Part shown: positions 1-7,003 of the stretch, one piece after another | Layout: each line of letters begins with the position of its first letter | Position numbering within the stretch: the first letter of the stretch is position 1 | NCBI GenBank assembly: GCA_030045215.1 | Contig: JASIBJ010000107.1 | Span: forward strand, 1 to 12,722 | From: Streptosporangiaceae bacterium | GTDB taxonomy: Bacteria > Actinomycetota > Actinomycetes > Streptosporangiales > Streptosporangiaceae | Direction: 5' to 3' | DNA length: 12,722 nucleotides | Notes under the pieces: model-generated | What the model was told of the DNA's origin: nothing | The model's database searches: none | The model's input: the letters and a program-made list of their open reading frames with translations, nothing else | Made by a program: the position numbers and the translations under genes

Positions 1-1575
1 GTACTCGGGCTCGGCGGCACGCGGGCGCAGCCCGATAGCCCGGCCGGCCGACGCGTAGGCCCGGCTGATCCGGTCTAGTCGCAGTTTGGCCGCCTGCTGC
101 GCGCTGAGCAGCCCGATGAGCTGCGGGGCGGTCACTGCGACATAGAGGAGGCCGCCGACGGCAAAGCCGACGGCGAGCTGCAGCAGCGGCTGGGCGAACA
201 GCGCCGCGGCCCGGACCGCCACAGTGGCCGCAGCGGCAGCCGCGATGATCGGCGGGAGGATGGCGGACAGCAGCGATCGCAGCCGGATATGCGTAATGCG
301 CTTCAGCAGGAAGACGTAGCACGGCAGGACGATCGGCGTGATCACGACGACGTGTGCGGTAGCTGCGCCGTCAATCCCGTCGTGCTTGACGCCGATGGCC
401 ATCGCCGGCACCAGCGCGGCCAGCCAGATCAGCTGCACGACGAGCAGCGACCTGGACCGGCCGAGGCCGGAGACGATGTTGGAGAAGAGCATGCAGATAA
501 TGGAAATGCCGCCGTAGAGCGACAGGACGGTCAGCACCCCGGCCGCTGCGGCCCATTTAGCGCCGTAAATGCAGTGGACCAGCTGATGCGCGAATGCGAT
601 GCTCAGCGCGCAGATCGGCGCGACAACAACCGCGAGTGCCCTGGCGCCGCTGCTGATCGCGTTCCTGAGAGTCTTTGCATTATTCTTCATCCGCGATATG
701 GCGGGCATCGAGACGCTGCTGATCATCGATCCGAGCAGCGTTACCGGCCACGATGCGATGTTGAACCCGAGGACGTACACGCCGAGGGCTGCGGGCCCCA
801 TCAGGTGGCCGACGAACGCGTAGTCGACGTTGAGCAGGACGTAGCCGACGAAGTTGGCCCCGCCCAGCGGGAGCCCGAATCGCCATAGCGTCCTCAGCGC
901 ACTGCGGGCCAGGCCTGGCCGGTACCGCCTCGACACCGACGAGTACTGGATGGCGCCGGCGACAACCTGGCCGGCGATCCGTGACCAGGCAAACGCCATC
1001 GCTCCGCTGCCAGACTCGGCCAGGATCAGCAGTACCACCGTGGACGGCACGAACGCCACCAGGTTCGACATGAACAGCTTGTTCTGCATGAAATCCCTGG
1101 ACAGCTGCGCGTTCGGCACGGCGAAGACACCGCCAAGCACCGCCGATATCGCCATCACCCTGATCGGTCCCGCGGCTTCGGCTGAGCCGAGCGCCGTGGC
1201 TATTGGCAGCGCGAACTCCAGCAGCACCAGGGCCAGCATGCCCGCGGTCACGAGCGAGACGGTGACCATCGTCGGCGCCAGCAGGTCGAGGTCAAGGTCG
1301 GCTCTGACCAGACAGGACGCCACGCCGAGCTCGCCGAAGCTCAGCACGATCATGAGAGCGGTAAGGGCCACCGCAAAGACACCGAAGTCGTTGCGGTCCA
1401 GGATGTGCGCGACCACGGCAGTAGTCGCGATAGTGCCGAAACGCAGCGCGATCGTGCTAGCTACGCTCCAGACGGCACCGCGCCGCACATTGGAGGCCAG
1501 TTGCGCGGAGTGTTCGGCGGGCTGCCGCCCGTCATCTGATGCTGCGCCATCGGGCGGAGCAGTTGTGGCGGCCAT
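1..1575 (-). CDS. Polysaccharide flippase (Wzx/PF13440-like), 3' end cut off by the window
   Basis: The minus-strand frame is open from an ATG at 1575 to base 1, giving 525 residues with no stop, so the C-terminus lies outside the window. After a hydrophilic N-terminus of about 30 residues, the protein is mostly hydrophobic segments separated by short charged loops, with roughly 12-14 predicted membrane spans. The stretch RNDFGVFAVALTALMIV near residue 61 and the following FGELGVASCLV are typical of polysaccharide_synt/MATE-like exporters (MOP superfamily), which flip lipid-linked sugar repeat units across the inner membrane. The last visible part (after about residue 495) is charged and probably cytoplasmic. 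An AGGA run lies about 12 bases before the ATG. It sits 316 bases downstream of the SDR/ubiquitin-like/FGE-like unit on the same strand, which suggests those genes make or decorate an exported glycan. Its exact substrate cannot be read from sequence. Confidence 0.85.
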   Translation of the reverse strand, partial: MAATTAPPDGAASDDGRQPAEHSAQLASNVRRGAVWSVASTIALRFGTIATTAVVAHILDRNDFGVFAVALTALMIVLSFGELGVASCLVRADLDLDLLAPTMVTVSLVTAGMLALVLLEFALPIATALGSAEAAGPIRVMAISAVLGGVFAVPNAQLSRDFMQNKLFMSNLVAFVPSTVVLLILAESGSGAMAFAWSRIAGQVVAGAIQYSSVSRRYRPGLARSALRTLWRFGLPLGGANFVGYVLLNVDYAFVGHLMGPAALGVYVLGFNIASWPVTLLGSMISSVSMPAISRMKNNAKTLRNAISSGARALAVVVAPICALSIAFAHQLVHCIYGAKWAAAAGVLTVLSLYGGISIICMLFSNIVSGLGRSRSLLVVQLIWLAALVPAMAIGVKHDGIDGAATAHVVVITPIVLPCYVFLLKRITHIRLRSLLSAILPPIIAAAAAATVAVRAAALFAQPLLQLAVGFAVGGLLYVAVTAPQLIGLLSAQQAAKLRLDRISRAYASAGRAIGLRPRAAEPEY

Positions 1576-1891
1576 CGGAAATTGGATTCCTATGCGGGCG
1601 TCAAATTGGCCACGACTTTAATTCCTCGTCCGCGCTATTCCGTCATGCCAGTAGTAAGTATTCGTTCGGCCGCTAAGGCCGTCGGGGTCACTGTGAATTA
1701 TTGATCACGCACCCTCCCGGCGCAAGGCCGTGGTGCAACGACGTAACTCATGATTGCGCATTACGCGGCCCTCGGCTGGTATTCCGGCCGTGCCCGGCCG
1801 ACGCACGGCCGGGCAATCCAGCGGGCCCGGACGCGGTCGCACGGTCGCGACCGGCCCGGGCCCATGGCACGGCAGGCTCAGCTGGACGTTA
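1576..1891. other. Gene-free spacer between the FGE-like gene and the flippase
   Basis: These 316 bases hold no convincing gene; short frames here lack family signatures and mostly overlap each other. The half next to the flippase (about 1576-1760) is less GC-rich and probably carries its promoter, though I cannot place a clear -35/-10 pair. The half next to the FGE-like stop is very GC-rich and holds a strong hairpin at 1791-1815 and two perfect 10-base palindromes (GGTCGCGACC at 1843-1852 and GGCCCGGGCC at 1853-1862). A weaker hairpin, CGGCC-GCTAA-GGCCG, lies at 1667-1681. Confidence 0.6.
1791..1815 (-). terminator. Strong hairpin downstream of the FGE-like gene
   Basis: The arms TGCCCGGCCG (1791-1800) and CGGCCGGGCA (1806-1815) pair perfectly over 10 bases around the loop ACGCA. 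It lies about 76 bases past the stop of the FGE-like gene in its direction of transcription, the right place for a terminator of the three-gene unit. No T-run follows on the minus strand, which is common for actinobacterial terminators but lowers certainty. It is symmetric and could also act on plus-strand transcription. Confidence 0.5.
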
Positions 1892-2851
1892 TCAGCCGGT
1901 GGGCTCAGCCGAGGAAGCGCATCGGAAGCCAATGCTGATGCTCGAGTACGCAGGGTCGGATGCGAACCGCTCGCTGGTCCGCATCTGGTATCTGAAATTC
2001 ATCCAGGAACCGCCGCGGATTACCCGGTAGCGGCCCGCCGCCCGTTCGTAGGTCTCGTGGTACCGCAGGGTCGGGTCGTACAGCTCGTACATGCTGCCGG
2101 TCCACTCCGAGACGTTCCCGGCCATGTCAGAGACCCCGAACGGAGAGTCGCTGGCCGGTGAGAACCGCCCGACCGGTGTCGTGCACAGCCTGGTCCCCTG
2201 CGTCTTCAGGTGGTTGCCCCACCATGCGTGCCAGGCCTTGAACTCCGTGATCGGCGAGCCGTACCAGTGCTCGGCGCAGTTGACGATGCGGAAGTCCCAC
2301 TCGTCACCCCAGGGCCAGCACCGCCACTGCGGGCCGTGGGCCGCGTATTCCCACTCCGCCTCGGTCGGCAGCCGCTTCCCGGCCCAGGCCGCATACGCTG
2401 CGGCGTCGGCGTAGGCAACGTGCACGACCGGATGGTCGAGCCGGTCCTCGATCGTGTCATCAGGCGCGCCCGGATGACGCCAGCACACGCCGTCGACCTC
2501 GTCCCAGTACGTGCTGCCGTAGATCAGGCCGAAGCCGCGCTGCTCGGCCTCCGTCAGGTACCCGGTCGCCTCGCAGAACTGCAGGTAGTCACCGTTGGTC
2601 ACCAGGTGCGCGTCGATCCAGAAGGCGTCGACGTCCGCATAATGCTGCGGGGCTTCGTCCTCGAACCACTCGCGCTTGTAGTGCTGGCTGGCTCCGACGT
2701 CGTCCAGGTGCTGCTCGGACGAGCCGAGCAGGACCTGACACGCCGGGATCTCGACCATGCCGTGTGCGGCCACCGGCGCGCCCGCGGGCGTCGCCGCCTC
2801 CTGCGCGGCTGGCATCTCTCCGGCTGCGGCCACCTCCGTTGCGGCGCTCAC
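1892..2851 (-). CDS. Formylglycine-generating-enzyme-like (SUMF1/FGE-sulfatase fold) protein lacking the active-site cysteines
   Basis: The 319-residue protein has an Ala/Pro-rich N-terminus (1-31), then a complete FGE-sulfatase domain (PF03781). Visible signatures are MVEIPA (32-37), DAFWID (75-80), VTNGDY (84-89), WRHPGAPDDTI (124-134), DHPVVHVAY (139-147), KRLPTEAEWEYA (159-170), WPWGDEW (179-185), DMAGNVSEW (242-250), RGGSW (279-283) and GFRC (308-311). True FGEs oxidise a cysteine of sulfatases with a copper-binding Cys pair (human Cys336/Cys341) just after GGSYM; the aligned positions here are Asn285 and Met290, so formylglycine synthesis is unlikely. Other members of the fold (EgtB C-terminal domain, PvdO) do different oxidative or C-S chemistry, but no DinB-type iron-binding domain is present. 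The start is GTG at 2851, overlapping the stop of the ubiquitin-like gene (GTGA), which argues for translational coupling. No signal peptide is evident, so it is probably cytoplasmic. Fold assignment is firm; function unknown. Confidence 0.88.
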   Translation of the reverse strand: MSAATEVAAAGEMPAAQEAATPAGAPVAAHGMVEIPACQVLLGSSEQHLDDVGASQHYKREWFEDEAPQHYADVDAFWIDAHLVTNGDYLQFCEATGYLTEAEQRGFGLIYGSTYWDEVDGVCWRHPGAPDDTIEDRLDHPVVHVAYADAAAYAAWAGKRLPTEAEWEYAAHGPQWRCWPWGDEWDFRIVNCAEHWYGSPITEFKAWHAWWGNHLKTQGTRLCTTPVGRFSPASDSPFGVSDMAGNVSEWTGSMYELYDPTLRYHETYERAAGRYRVIRGGSWMNFRYQMRTSERFASDPAYSSISIGFRCASSAEPTG

Positions 2852-3132
2852 CCGCCTGCCACCGCCTGGATGACGGTCAGCGTCGCCGGCGACTCGATCG
2901 GGGTGTCTAGGCCCCCGAGCGTCCGGATGTCATCCTCGCCAAGATAGATGTTCACCCACGACGCCAGCCGGCCGTGACTGAACAGGCGCACGCCGAACTG
3001 CGGATAGTCGGCGGTCAGCCAGTCGAGCGCCGCCCGCACTGAGGACGCCTCGCACTGGAGCTTGGGCAGCTCGGTGGGCACTAGTGCGTTCCAGTTCGAT
3101 GGAACGATGATCTGTACCGATCCGGCGCTCAT
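2848..3132 (-). CDS. CysO/MoaD/ThiS-family ubiquitin-fold sulfur-carrier-like protein
   Basis: The 94-residue protein has the length and C-terminal pattern of the MoaD/ThiS family, closest in feel to actinobacterial CysO: VNIYLGEDDIRTLGGLDTPI (60-79), then TLTVIQAVAGG (84-94). The terminal Gly-Gly is the residue pair that is adenylated by an E1-like enzyme (MoeZ/ThiF/MoeB) and turned into a thiocarboxylate sulfur donor in this family. No E1-like, CysM-like or JAMM-peptidase (Mec) gene is in the window, so activation would need an enzyme encoded elsewhere; one MoeZ serving several carriers is known in actinomycetes. The ATG at 3132 overlaps the SDR stop by four bases (ATGA), and its stop overlaps the next GTG (GTGA). 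It is the middle gene of a coupled trio. Whether it donates sulfur, tags proteins, or supports another reaction cannot be decided from sequence. Confidence 0.9.
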   Translation of the reverse strand: MSAGSVQIIVPSNWNALVPTELPKLQCEASSVRAALDWLTADYPQFGVRLFSHGRLASWVNIYLGEDDIRTLGGLDTPIESPATLTVIQAVAGG

Positions 3133-4061
3133 TTCACGGCCACCTCAGTCGCTCGCATCGCCTCGATCGAGGCGGTGATTCCTTCCCTGACGGATGTCAT
3201 CGGCCGCCAGCCGAGAACTGCTGCGGCCTTACTGATGTCCGGGCACCGCCCGGCCGAGTCGCCCACGACGGCGGGAACGACCTTGATCGTGCCTGATCCG
3301 GCGATGGACACCACGAGCTCGGCCAGCGCCCGCATCGAGATCTCCTCGTTAGATCCCAGGTTGATCGGACCAGGGTCGTCGGACTCCAGCATCGCGATGA
3401 CGCCGGCTACGAAGTCCGTCACGTAGCACAGGCTCCGGGTCTGGTCTCCCCCGTGCAAGGTGAGCTCCTCGCCTGCGAGCGCCTTGGAGATGAACGCAGG
3501 TACCGCCCGGCGGTTGGTCTGTACGTCGGGACCGTAGATGTTGAAGGGCCGGATGATCCCGGTGTTGACGCCGTGGACGGCACGGTAGGCAGTGGTGGCC
3601 GCCTCCAGGAACCGGCGCGCCTCCTCGTACGCGGACCGCGGCCCTATCGGGTTCACGTTGCCCCAGTAATCCTCCGACTGGGGATGCACGGTCGCGTTGC
3701 CGTAGATGTCTCCGGAGGATGCGAGCACGATCCTGGCGTTGTGCGCCCGCGCAAGATCCAGGCAGTTGAACGTGCCGAGAGACGAGGCCCGCAGGCCCTC
3801 GAGCGGATTATTAGGGCCGATCTGGCCGGCCAGGTGCACGATGCCGGCCACTGGTTCAGCGATCGCGAACGGCTCGACGACATCGTGTTCGATCAGCGTG
3901 AACAGATCGCTCTCGAGCAGATCCGTGGCGACCGGGAGCTGCGCGGCGGACAGGTCGTCCAGCGCTGTCACCCGGCGGCCGGCGGCCAGCAGTGCCCGGC
4001 ACAGGTGTGTGCCGATGAAGCCGACTCCACCAGTAACGAGCACGCATCCGTCTTTACGCAA
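3129..4061 (-). CDS. Extended SDR, UDP-glucuronate-decarboxylase (UXS)-like, with altered catalytic residues
   Basis: The 310-residue protein carries the NAD(P)-binding GGVGFIG loop (11-17), VHLAGQ (75-80), HPQ.ED.WGNVNPIGPRS (126-143), RPFNIYGP (171-178), GGDQTRSLCYV (204-214), NLGS (234-237) and CPDISKA..LGW (273-285). This order and spacing match UDP-glucuronic acid decarboxylases, which turn UDP-GlcA into UDP-xylose through a 4-keto intermediate. The catalytic set differs: the usual Thr-Ser-Glu is Ser116-Gly117-Asp118, and Tyr-x-x-x-Lys is Tyr145-EEA-Arg149. Arg209, matching the UXS arginine, is kept. It may therefore act on another nucleotide sugar, do only part of the reaction, or work as an epimerase/dehydratase. 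The start is TTG at 4061, chosen because a purine-rich AAGGGGGG lies 8 bases upstream. It is the first gene of the overlapping trio; its stop overlaps the next ATG by four bases. Confidence 0.88.
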   Translation of the reverse strand: MRKDGCVLVTGGVGFIGTHLCRALLAAGRRVTALDDLSAAQLPVATDLLESDLFTLIEHDVVEPFAIAEPVAGIVHLAGQIGPNNPLEGLRASSLGTFNCLDLARAHNARIVLASSGDIYGNATVHPQSEDYWGNVNPIGPRSAYEEARRFLEAATTAYRAVHGVNTGIIRPFNIYGPDVQTNRRAVPAFISKALAGEELTLHGGDQTRSLCYVTDFVAGVIAMLESDDPGPINLGSNEEISMRALAELVVSIAGSGTIKVVPAVVGDSAGRCPDISKAAAVLGWRPMTSVREGITASIEAMRATEVAVK

Positions 4062-4607
4062 AGCCGTGGCCCCCCTTCTCTTCGTGATCCATGGGAGTGG
4101 TCATACTCCGGCGATTCCGTAGTCATGGCGCCGCCGCGGCTCGCACGCCGCTAGCCGACGGCAAGGCTTCGTGCCAGACGCGCATCCGGAGATGTCGGGC
4201 CCGGCGGCAGCACCGTGCCCCGACCAAACGGATGAAACCGCCATCAGCCCCCCTCTAGCTACCTCATGCTCAGGCCAAGTCTCAGCCGATGAGAGTTGAT
4301 CTGCTAAATGCCTGACCTGCAAATTCATAGCAGAACGCGGCCGATAAGGACTGCATTCCGGCCCCATCGCCCAGCCCGCCACGACCATTGTTTACTGCCA
4401 GATTTTCGATTCCCTTTAGCTTTGGCCGGCATTGCCGGCTATCCAGCGTCCAGGGCTGTAGTCCTCCGCCAATATCGCCTGAAGTTAGACGCTTAGACGT
4501 GATTACTGGTTGACGGCCGGCAGGTAGTTCTTGCCAGCCAGGGACCTGCTCTCAGCGTCGGCCGGCAGATGTGGAGATCGCATTGTTCGGGCCGGATACC
4601 GACCGCG
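4062..4607. other. 546-base gene-free stretch between the methyltransferase and the SDR unit
   Basis: No frame here has a recognisable family signature. The stretch is less GC-rich than its neighbours, especially 4290-4500, and probably holds the promoter of the three-gene unit. A perfect inverted repeat, GCCGGCA-T-TGCCGGC, lies at 4425-4439. A near-direct repeat (GTTAGACG then CTTAGACG) lies at 4484-4499. A possible 47-residue minus-strand frame starts with ATG at 4244, behind GAGGGGGG, and ends at 4101, about 40 bases before the SDR start; it has no homology I recognise and I do not call it a gene. The size of the gap in an otherwise compact block suggests decayed sequence or a long leader. 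Confidence 0.5.
4070..4077 (-). promoter_or_regulatory. Ribosome binding site that supports the TTG start of the SDR gene
   Basis: The minus strand reads AAGGGGGG here, 8 bases before the TTG at 4061. No in-frame ATG or GTG is better placed near the Rossmann loop, so this site decides the start. Confidence 0.6.
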
Positions 4608-5483
4608 CTAGCTGACGCCAGAGCCGGCTTCGCCGCGGCGGCGCAGCCACAGCGCCCCGGGCCCCTCGGTAGCCAGGTGCGCGGGAACAAGCTCGGGGTG
4701 GCAGCGCCACAGCCACGAGGAGAAGAAGAGGATCTCCCACTCGGCGTTTCCTGACAGGAACGCGTGGACCAGGTAGGCCTCAGTCCAGTCACGCCGCTCG
4801 CGCAACCACTCCGCCGGGTACTCGAACGGCCAGAACAGGTCGTGGACGTGCACGATCACGCCCGGATTGAGCAGCGGCAGGACATGCAGGAACAGCCACG
4901 CGACGTCCGAGCCGGCCTTGACCACATGCGTCGAGTCGATGAACAGGAAGTCGCCTGGCTCAAGCTGCTTGAACGCGGCCACCTCGACGTCCTGGACCGG
5001 CTGGCGGATGATGCTCACCCGGTCGCGATCTGCCGGGCCCAGCAGGCTGAGTAGCCGCTGTGGATATGGCTCGATGCAGGTGATCTTCAGGTCTGGCAGC
5101 CCGTCACCCTCGTCCGCAACGTCCAGTGCGACCGCGGTAGAAAATCCGGAGCCGACCTCGACGACGCGCCCGGGCCGGAACTGCCTGAGCATCGCCCGGT
5201 ACACCGATGCGTCGCCCGACCCGTACATGGAGTTCTCAGCCTTGTACCGCGGGCCCGCAAGCGGCCGTGACATGTCGGGCGCGAGCTTGGCCGCGAGCTG
5301 CAGCTGTGCGGCCTCGGCCATGTCCACGCCGGGTGCGCCGCTCCACGTCAGCGCCCTGGCCACGTCGCCTTCGCTCGTTAGCGGCGAGTAGAAGTGACCG
5401 GGCATGACGTAGGGCGGCATGCTGACCGCGGCCCGGATCGCCCGCGCCGTGCGAACGCCGCGCAGCAGGAACCTGCGAGACAC
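4608..5483 (-). CDS. Class I SAM-dependent methyltransferase (Methyltransf_24-like)
   Basis: The 291-residue protein has a Rossmann methyltransferase core from about residue 95 to 260. Motif I is VVEVGSGFSTA (107-117), binding S-adenosylmethionine; CIEPYP (136-141) is the acidic loop after strand 2; GDFLFIDSTHV (177-187) and VHVHDLFWPFEYP (211-223) match the D-x-x-H and H-D-x-x patterns of Methyltransf_24 proteins often found in surface-polysaccharide and secondary-metabolite loci. The N-terminal 90 residues form an extra helical region ending in KAENSMYGSGDA. Start is GTG at 5483, with GGAGG four bases upstream, a rather short spacing. It lies 93 bases downstream of pth on the same strand and 546 bases before the SDR unit. 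The acceptor (sugar, lipid or other) cannot be read from sequence; sugar O-methylation fits the neighbours but is inference. Confidence 0.82.
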   Translation of the reverse strand: MSRRFLLRGVRTARAIRAAVSMPPYVMPGHFYSPLTSEGDVARALTWSGAPGVDMAEAAQLQLAAKLAPDMSRPLAGPRYKAENSMYGSGDASVYRAMLRQFRPGRVVEVGSGFSTAVALDVADEGDGLPDLKITCIEPYPQRLLSLLGPADRDRVSIIRQPVQDVEVAAFKQLEPGDFLFIDSTHVVKAGSDVAWLFLHVLPLLNPGVIVHVHDLFWPFEYPAEWLRERRDWTEAYLVHAFLSGNAEWEILFFSSWLWRCHPELVPAHLATEGPGALWLRRRGEAGSGVS

Positions 5484-5576
5484 GAAACCTCCGATGTCGA
5501 TGAGCTGGCACGGGCATTGGCCCGGCGGACCGGGTTGAGATGGTACTAGCCCGCCGGCCGCCGCTCCGGCCAGCCG

Positions 5577-6230
5577 TCACGCGTTGTACTGGTTCTGCGC
5601 CGCCACGAGCCCGCGAGTCAGCAACGTCTCGACGGCGTCGGCTGACCGGCCGAGGATCTCCGGCAGCTCCTTACGCTCAGCCGCGGAGAAGTTTCGCAGG
5701 ACGAAGTCGGCGGCATCCATCCGGCCAGGTGGCCGGCCAATCCCGATCCTGACCCGATGATAGTCACGGGTGCCGAGCGCGGCAGTCACTGAGCGCAAGC
5801 CGTTGTGGCCATTATCCCCGCCGCCCAGCTTGAGCCGGATGGTGCCGAAGGGCAGGTCGAGCTCATCGTGCAGGACCAGGATCCGCTCAGGAGGAAGTTT
5901 GTAAAAAGCCCGCAGCGAGGCGACCGCGCCGCCGGACAGGTTCATGAAGCTCAGCGGCTTTGCGAGCGTCACCGGAACGCCGCGCAGTCGGCCGCTCGCC
6001 GCCATCGCCCTGGATCGATCGCGCTTGAACGTAGTTCCGATCTGGGTGGCCAGCAAGTCGGCGCACATGAAACCGACGTTGTGCCGGTTTCCTGCGTACT
6101 CCGGCCCCGGGTTGCCGAGGCCGACTATGAGCCAGCGATCGTCGGCTATGGTCTGCTCGTTGCCAGAACCCTGGGGGTGCGGCCGCAGCCAGCCGCGGGC
6201 AAGGTCAGCCAGCGTTCGCGGCGGTGTCAC
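5577..6230 (-). CDS. pth: Peptidyl-tRNA hydrolase
   Basis: Pth cleaves peptidyl-tRNA released by stalled ribosomes, recycling tRNA in the cytoplasm. Family signatures are intact: [22 protein letters not shown] (33-54), [13 protein letters not shown] (91-103), HDELDLPFG (121-129) and [12 protein letters not shown] (136-147). The residues matching E. coli Asn10, His20, Asp93 and Asn114 are Asn40, His50, Asp122 and Asn143. The start taken is GTG at 6230, the only ATG/GTG/TTG in frame between the rplY tail and the conserved core; it gives 217 residues, about 25 more than usual, with an extra N-terminus of about 30 residues. A longer frame reaching to 6548 exists but lies inside rplY and is rejected. 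The start overlaps the rplY stop by 26 bases, implying coupled translation. A non-standard start nearer the core cannot be excluded. Confidence 0.93.
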   Translation of the reverse strand: MTPPRTLADLARGWLRPHPQGSGNEQTIADDRWLIVGLGNPGPEYAGNRHNVGFMCADLLATQIGTTFKRDRSRAMAASGRLRGVPVTLAKPLSFMNLSGGAVASLRAFYKLPPERILVLHDELDLPFGTIRLKLGGGDNGHNGLRSVTAALGTRDYHRVRIGIGRPPGRMDAADFVLRNFSAAERKELPEILGRSADAVETLLTRGLVAAQNQYNA

Positions 6231-6900
6231 CGTTAGCCTGGCGGGCGGTCTCACCACCGGCAGCCTCAGCCGGTGGAGCCGCGCCCTCGGCTGCGGCGGC
6301 AGGCGCGGCCGCCTCGGCCTCAGCCTCGGCCTCGCCGATCTCCGCCTCGAGTTGCTCGGCGCTCGGCGCGGCGATGACGTGCAGTACCAGCGCGTCCGAC
6401 TCCTCATCCAGGGACACGCCAGGCGGCAGCACGAGGTCGCGCGCGTGTACTGCGTCCCCAATGTCCATGCCCTCGACGTTGACCTCGATGCCGGGCGGGA
6501 TATTGGTGGCCTCGGCCTCGACCGAGATCTGGATGAGCTGCTGGTCAAGCAGACCGCCAGGCACGATCTCGCCCGCGATCGTCACCGGCACATCCACGGT
6601 GACCTTCTGGCCCCGCCTGACGACCAGCAGGTCAACGTGCTCGACCCAGCCCTGGATCGCGTGTCGCTGGATGGCTTTCGGCAGCGCCAGCTGGGCTCCG
6701 CCGGGCAGGCCCTCGAGCCGGATCAGCACGTTCGGGGTCCGGAGCGCCATGAGCACCTCGTGACCGGGCAGGATCAGGTGCCTGGGCTTGGTGTGGTGCC
6801 CGTAGAGGACGGCAGGGACCTTGCCGTCTCGCCGAACGCGCCGGGCCGGGCCCTTGCCGAACTCCGTGCGCGGCGTCGCGTCGATACGTACCTCGGGCAC
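6205..6900 (-). CDS. rplY: 50S ribosomal protein L25 / general stress protein Ctc
   Basis: The 231-residue protein is the long (Ctc/TL5) form of L25, which binds 5S rRNA in the large ribosomal subunit. The N-terminal L25 domain spans about residues 1-92, with [20 protein letters not shown] at 13-32; the beta-barrel TL5 domain follows (about 100-178), with VPVTIAGE (104-111) and [15 protein letters not shown] (135-149). From about residue 180 the protein is a low-complexity Glu/Ala then Ala/Pro tail of some 50 residues, typical for actinobacterial Ctc but variable. The GTG start at 6900 is supported by AAGGAG seven bases upstream. It lies between prs and pth, the usual actinobacterial order, and its last 26 bases overlap the chosen pth start. 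Confidence 0.95.
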   Translation of the reverse strand: MPEVRIDATPRTEFGKGPARRVRRDGKVPAVLYGHHTKPRHLILPGHEVLMALRTPNVLIRLEGLPGGAQLALPKAIQRHAIQGWVEHVDLLVVRRGQKVTVDVPVTIAGEIVPGGLLDQQLIQISVEAEATNIPPGIEVNVEGMDIGDAVHARDLVLPPGVSLDEESDALVLHVIAAPSAEQLEAEIGEAEAEAEAAAPAAAAEGAAPPAEAAGGETARQANGDTAANAG

Positions 6901-7003
6901 TGTGGGGCTCCTTGAGATGACAGAAATCCTTGCGAAGTCTACACGGGGCCTCAGGCCTCATGGCCCGCAGGCGCACCTCGGCTGAGGCTCACGGGTGGCG
7001 GCC

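Noticed and set aside
289..1621. Long plus-strand frames (289-888, 854-1621) over the flippase
   Set aside because: They are Arg/Asp- or Ala/Ser-rich with no family signature and lie antisense to a clear membrane protein frame open over 525 codons.
1892..2851. Calling the FGE-like gene an ergothioneine-type EgtB
   Set aside because: EgtB has an N-terminal DinB domain with the iron-binding histidines; only a 31-residue low-complexity segment precedes the FGE-like domain here.
4101..4388. 95-residue minus-strand frame (and the inner 47-residue frame from 4244)
   Set aside because: No recognisable domain and irregular composition. The inner frame has a purine run before it but too little else to call it a gene.
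6231..6548. Upstream extension of the pth frame to 6548
   Set aside because: The added residues are a low-complexity Arg/Pro/Ser string that is rplY read in another frame; pth should begin near 6230.
5944..6915. 323-residue plus-strand frame across pth and rplY
   Set aside because: It is a shadow of two well-supported genes on the other strand.
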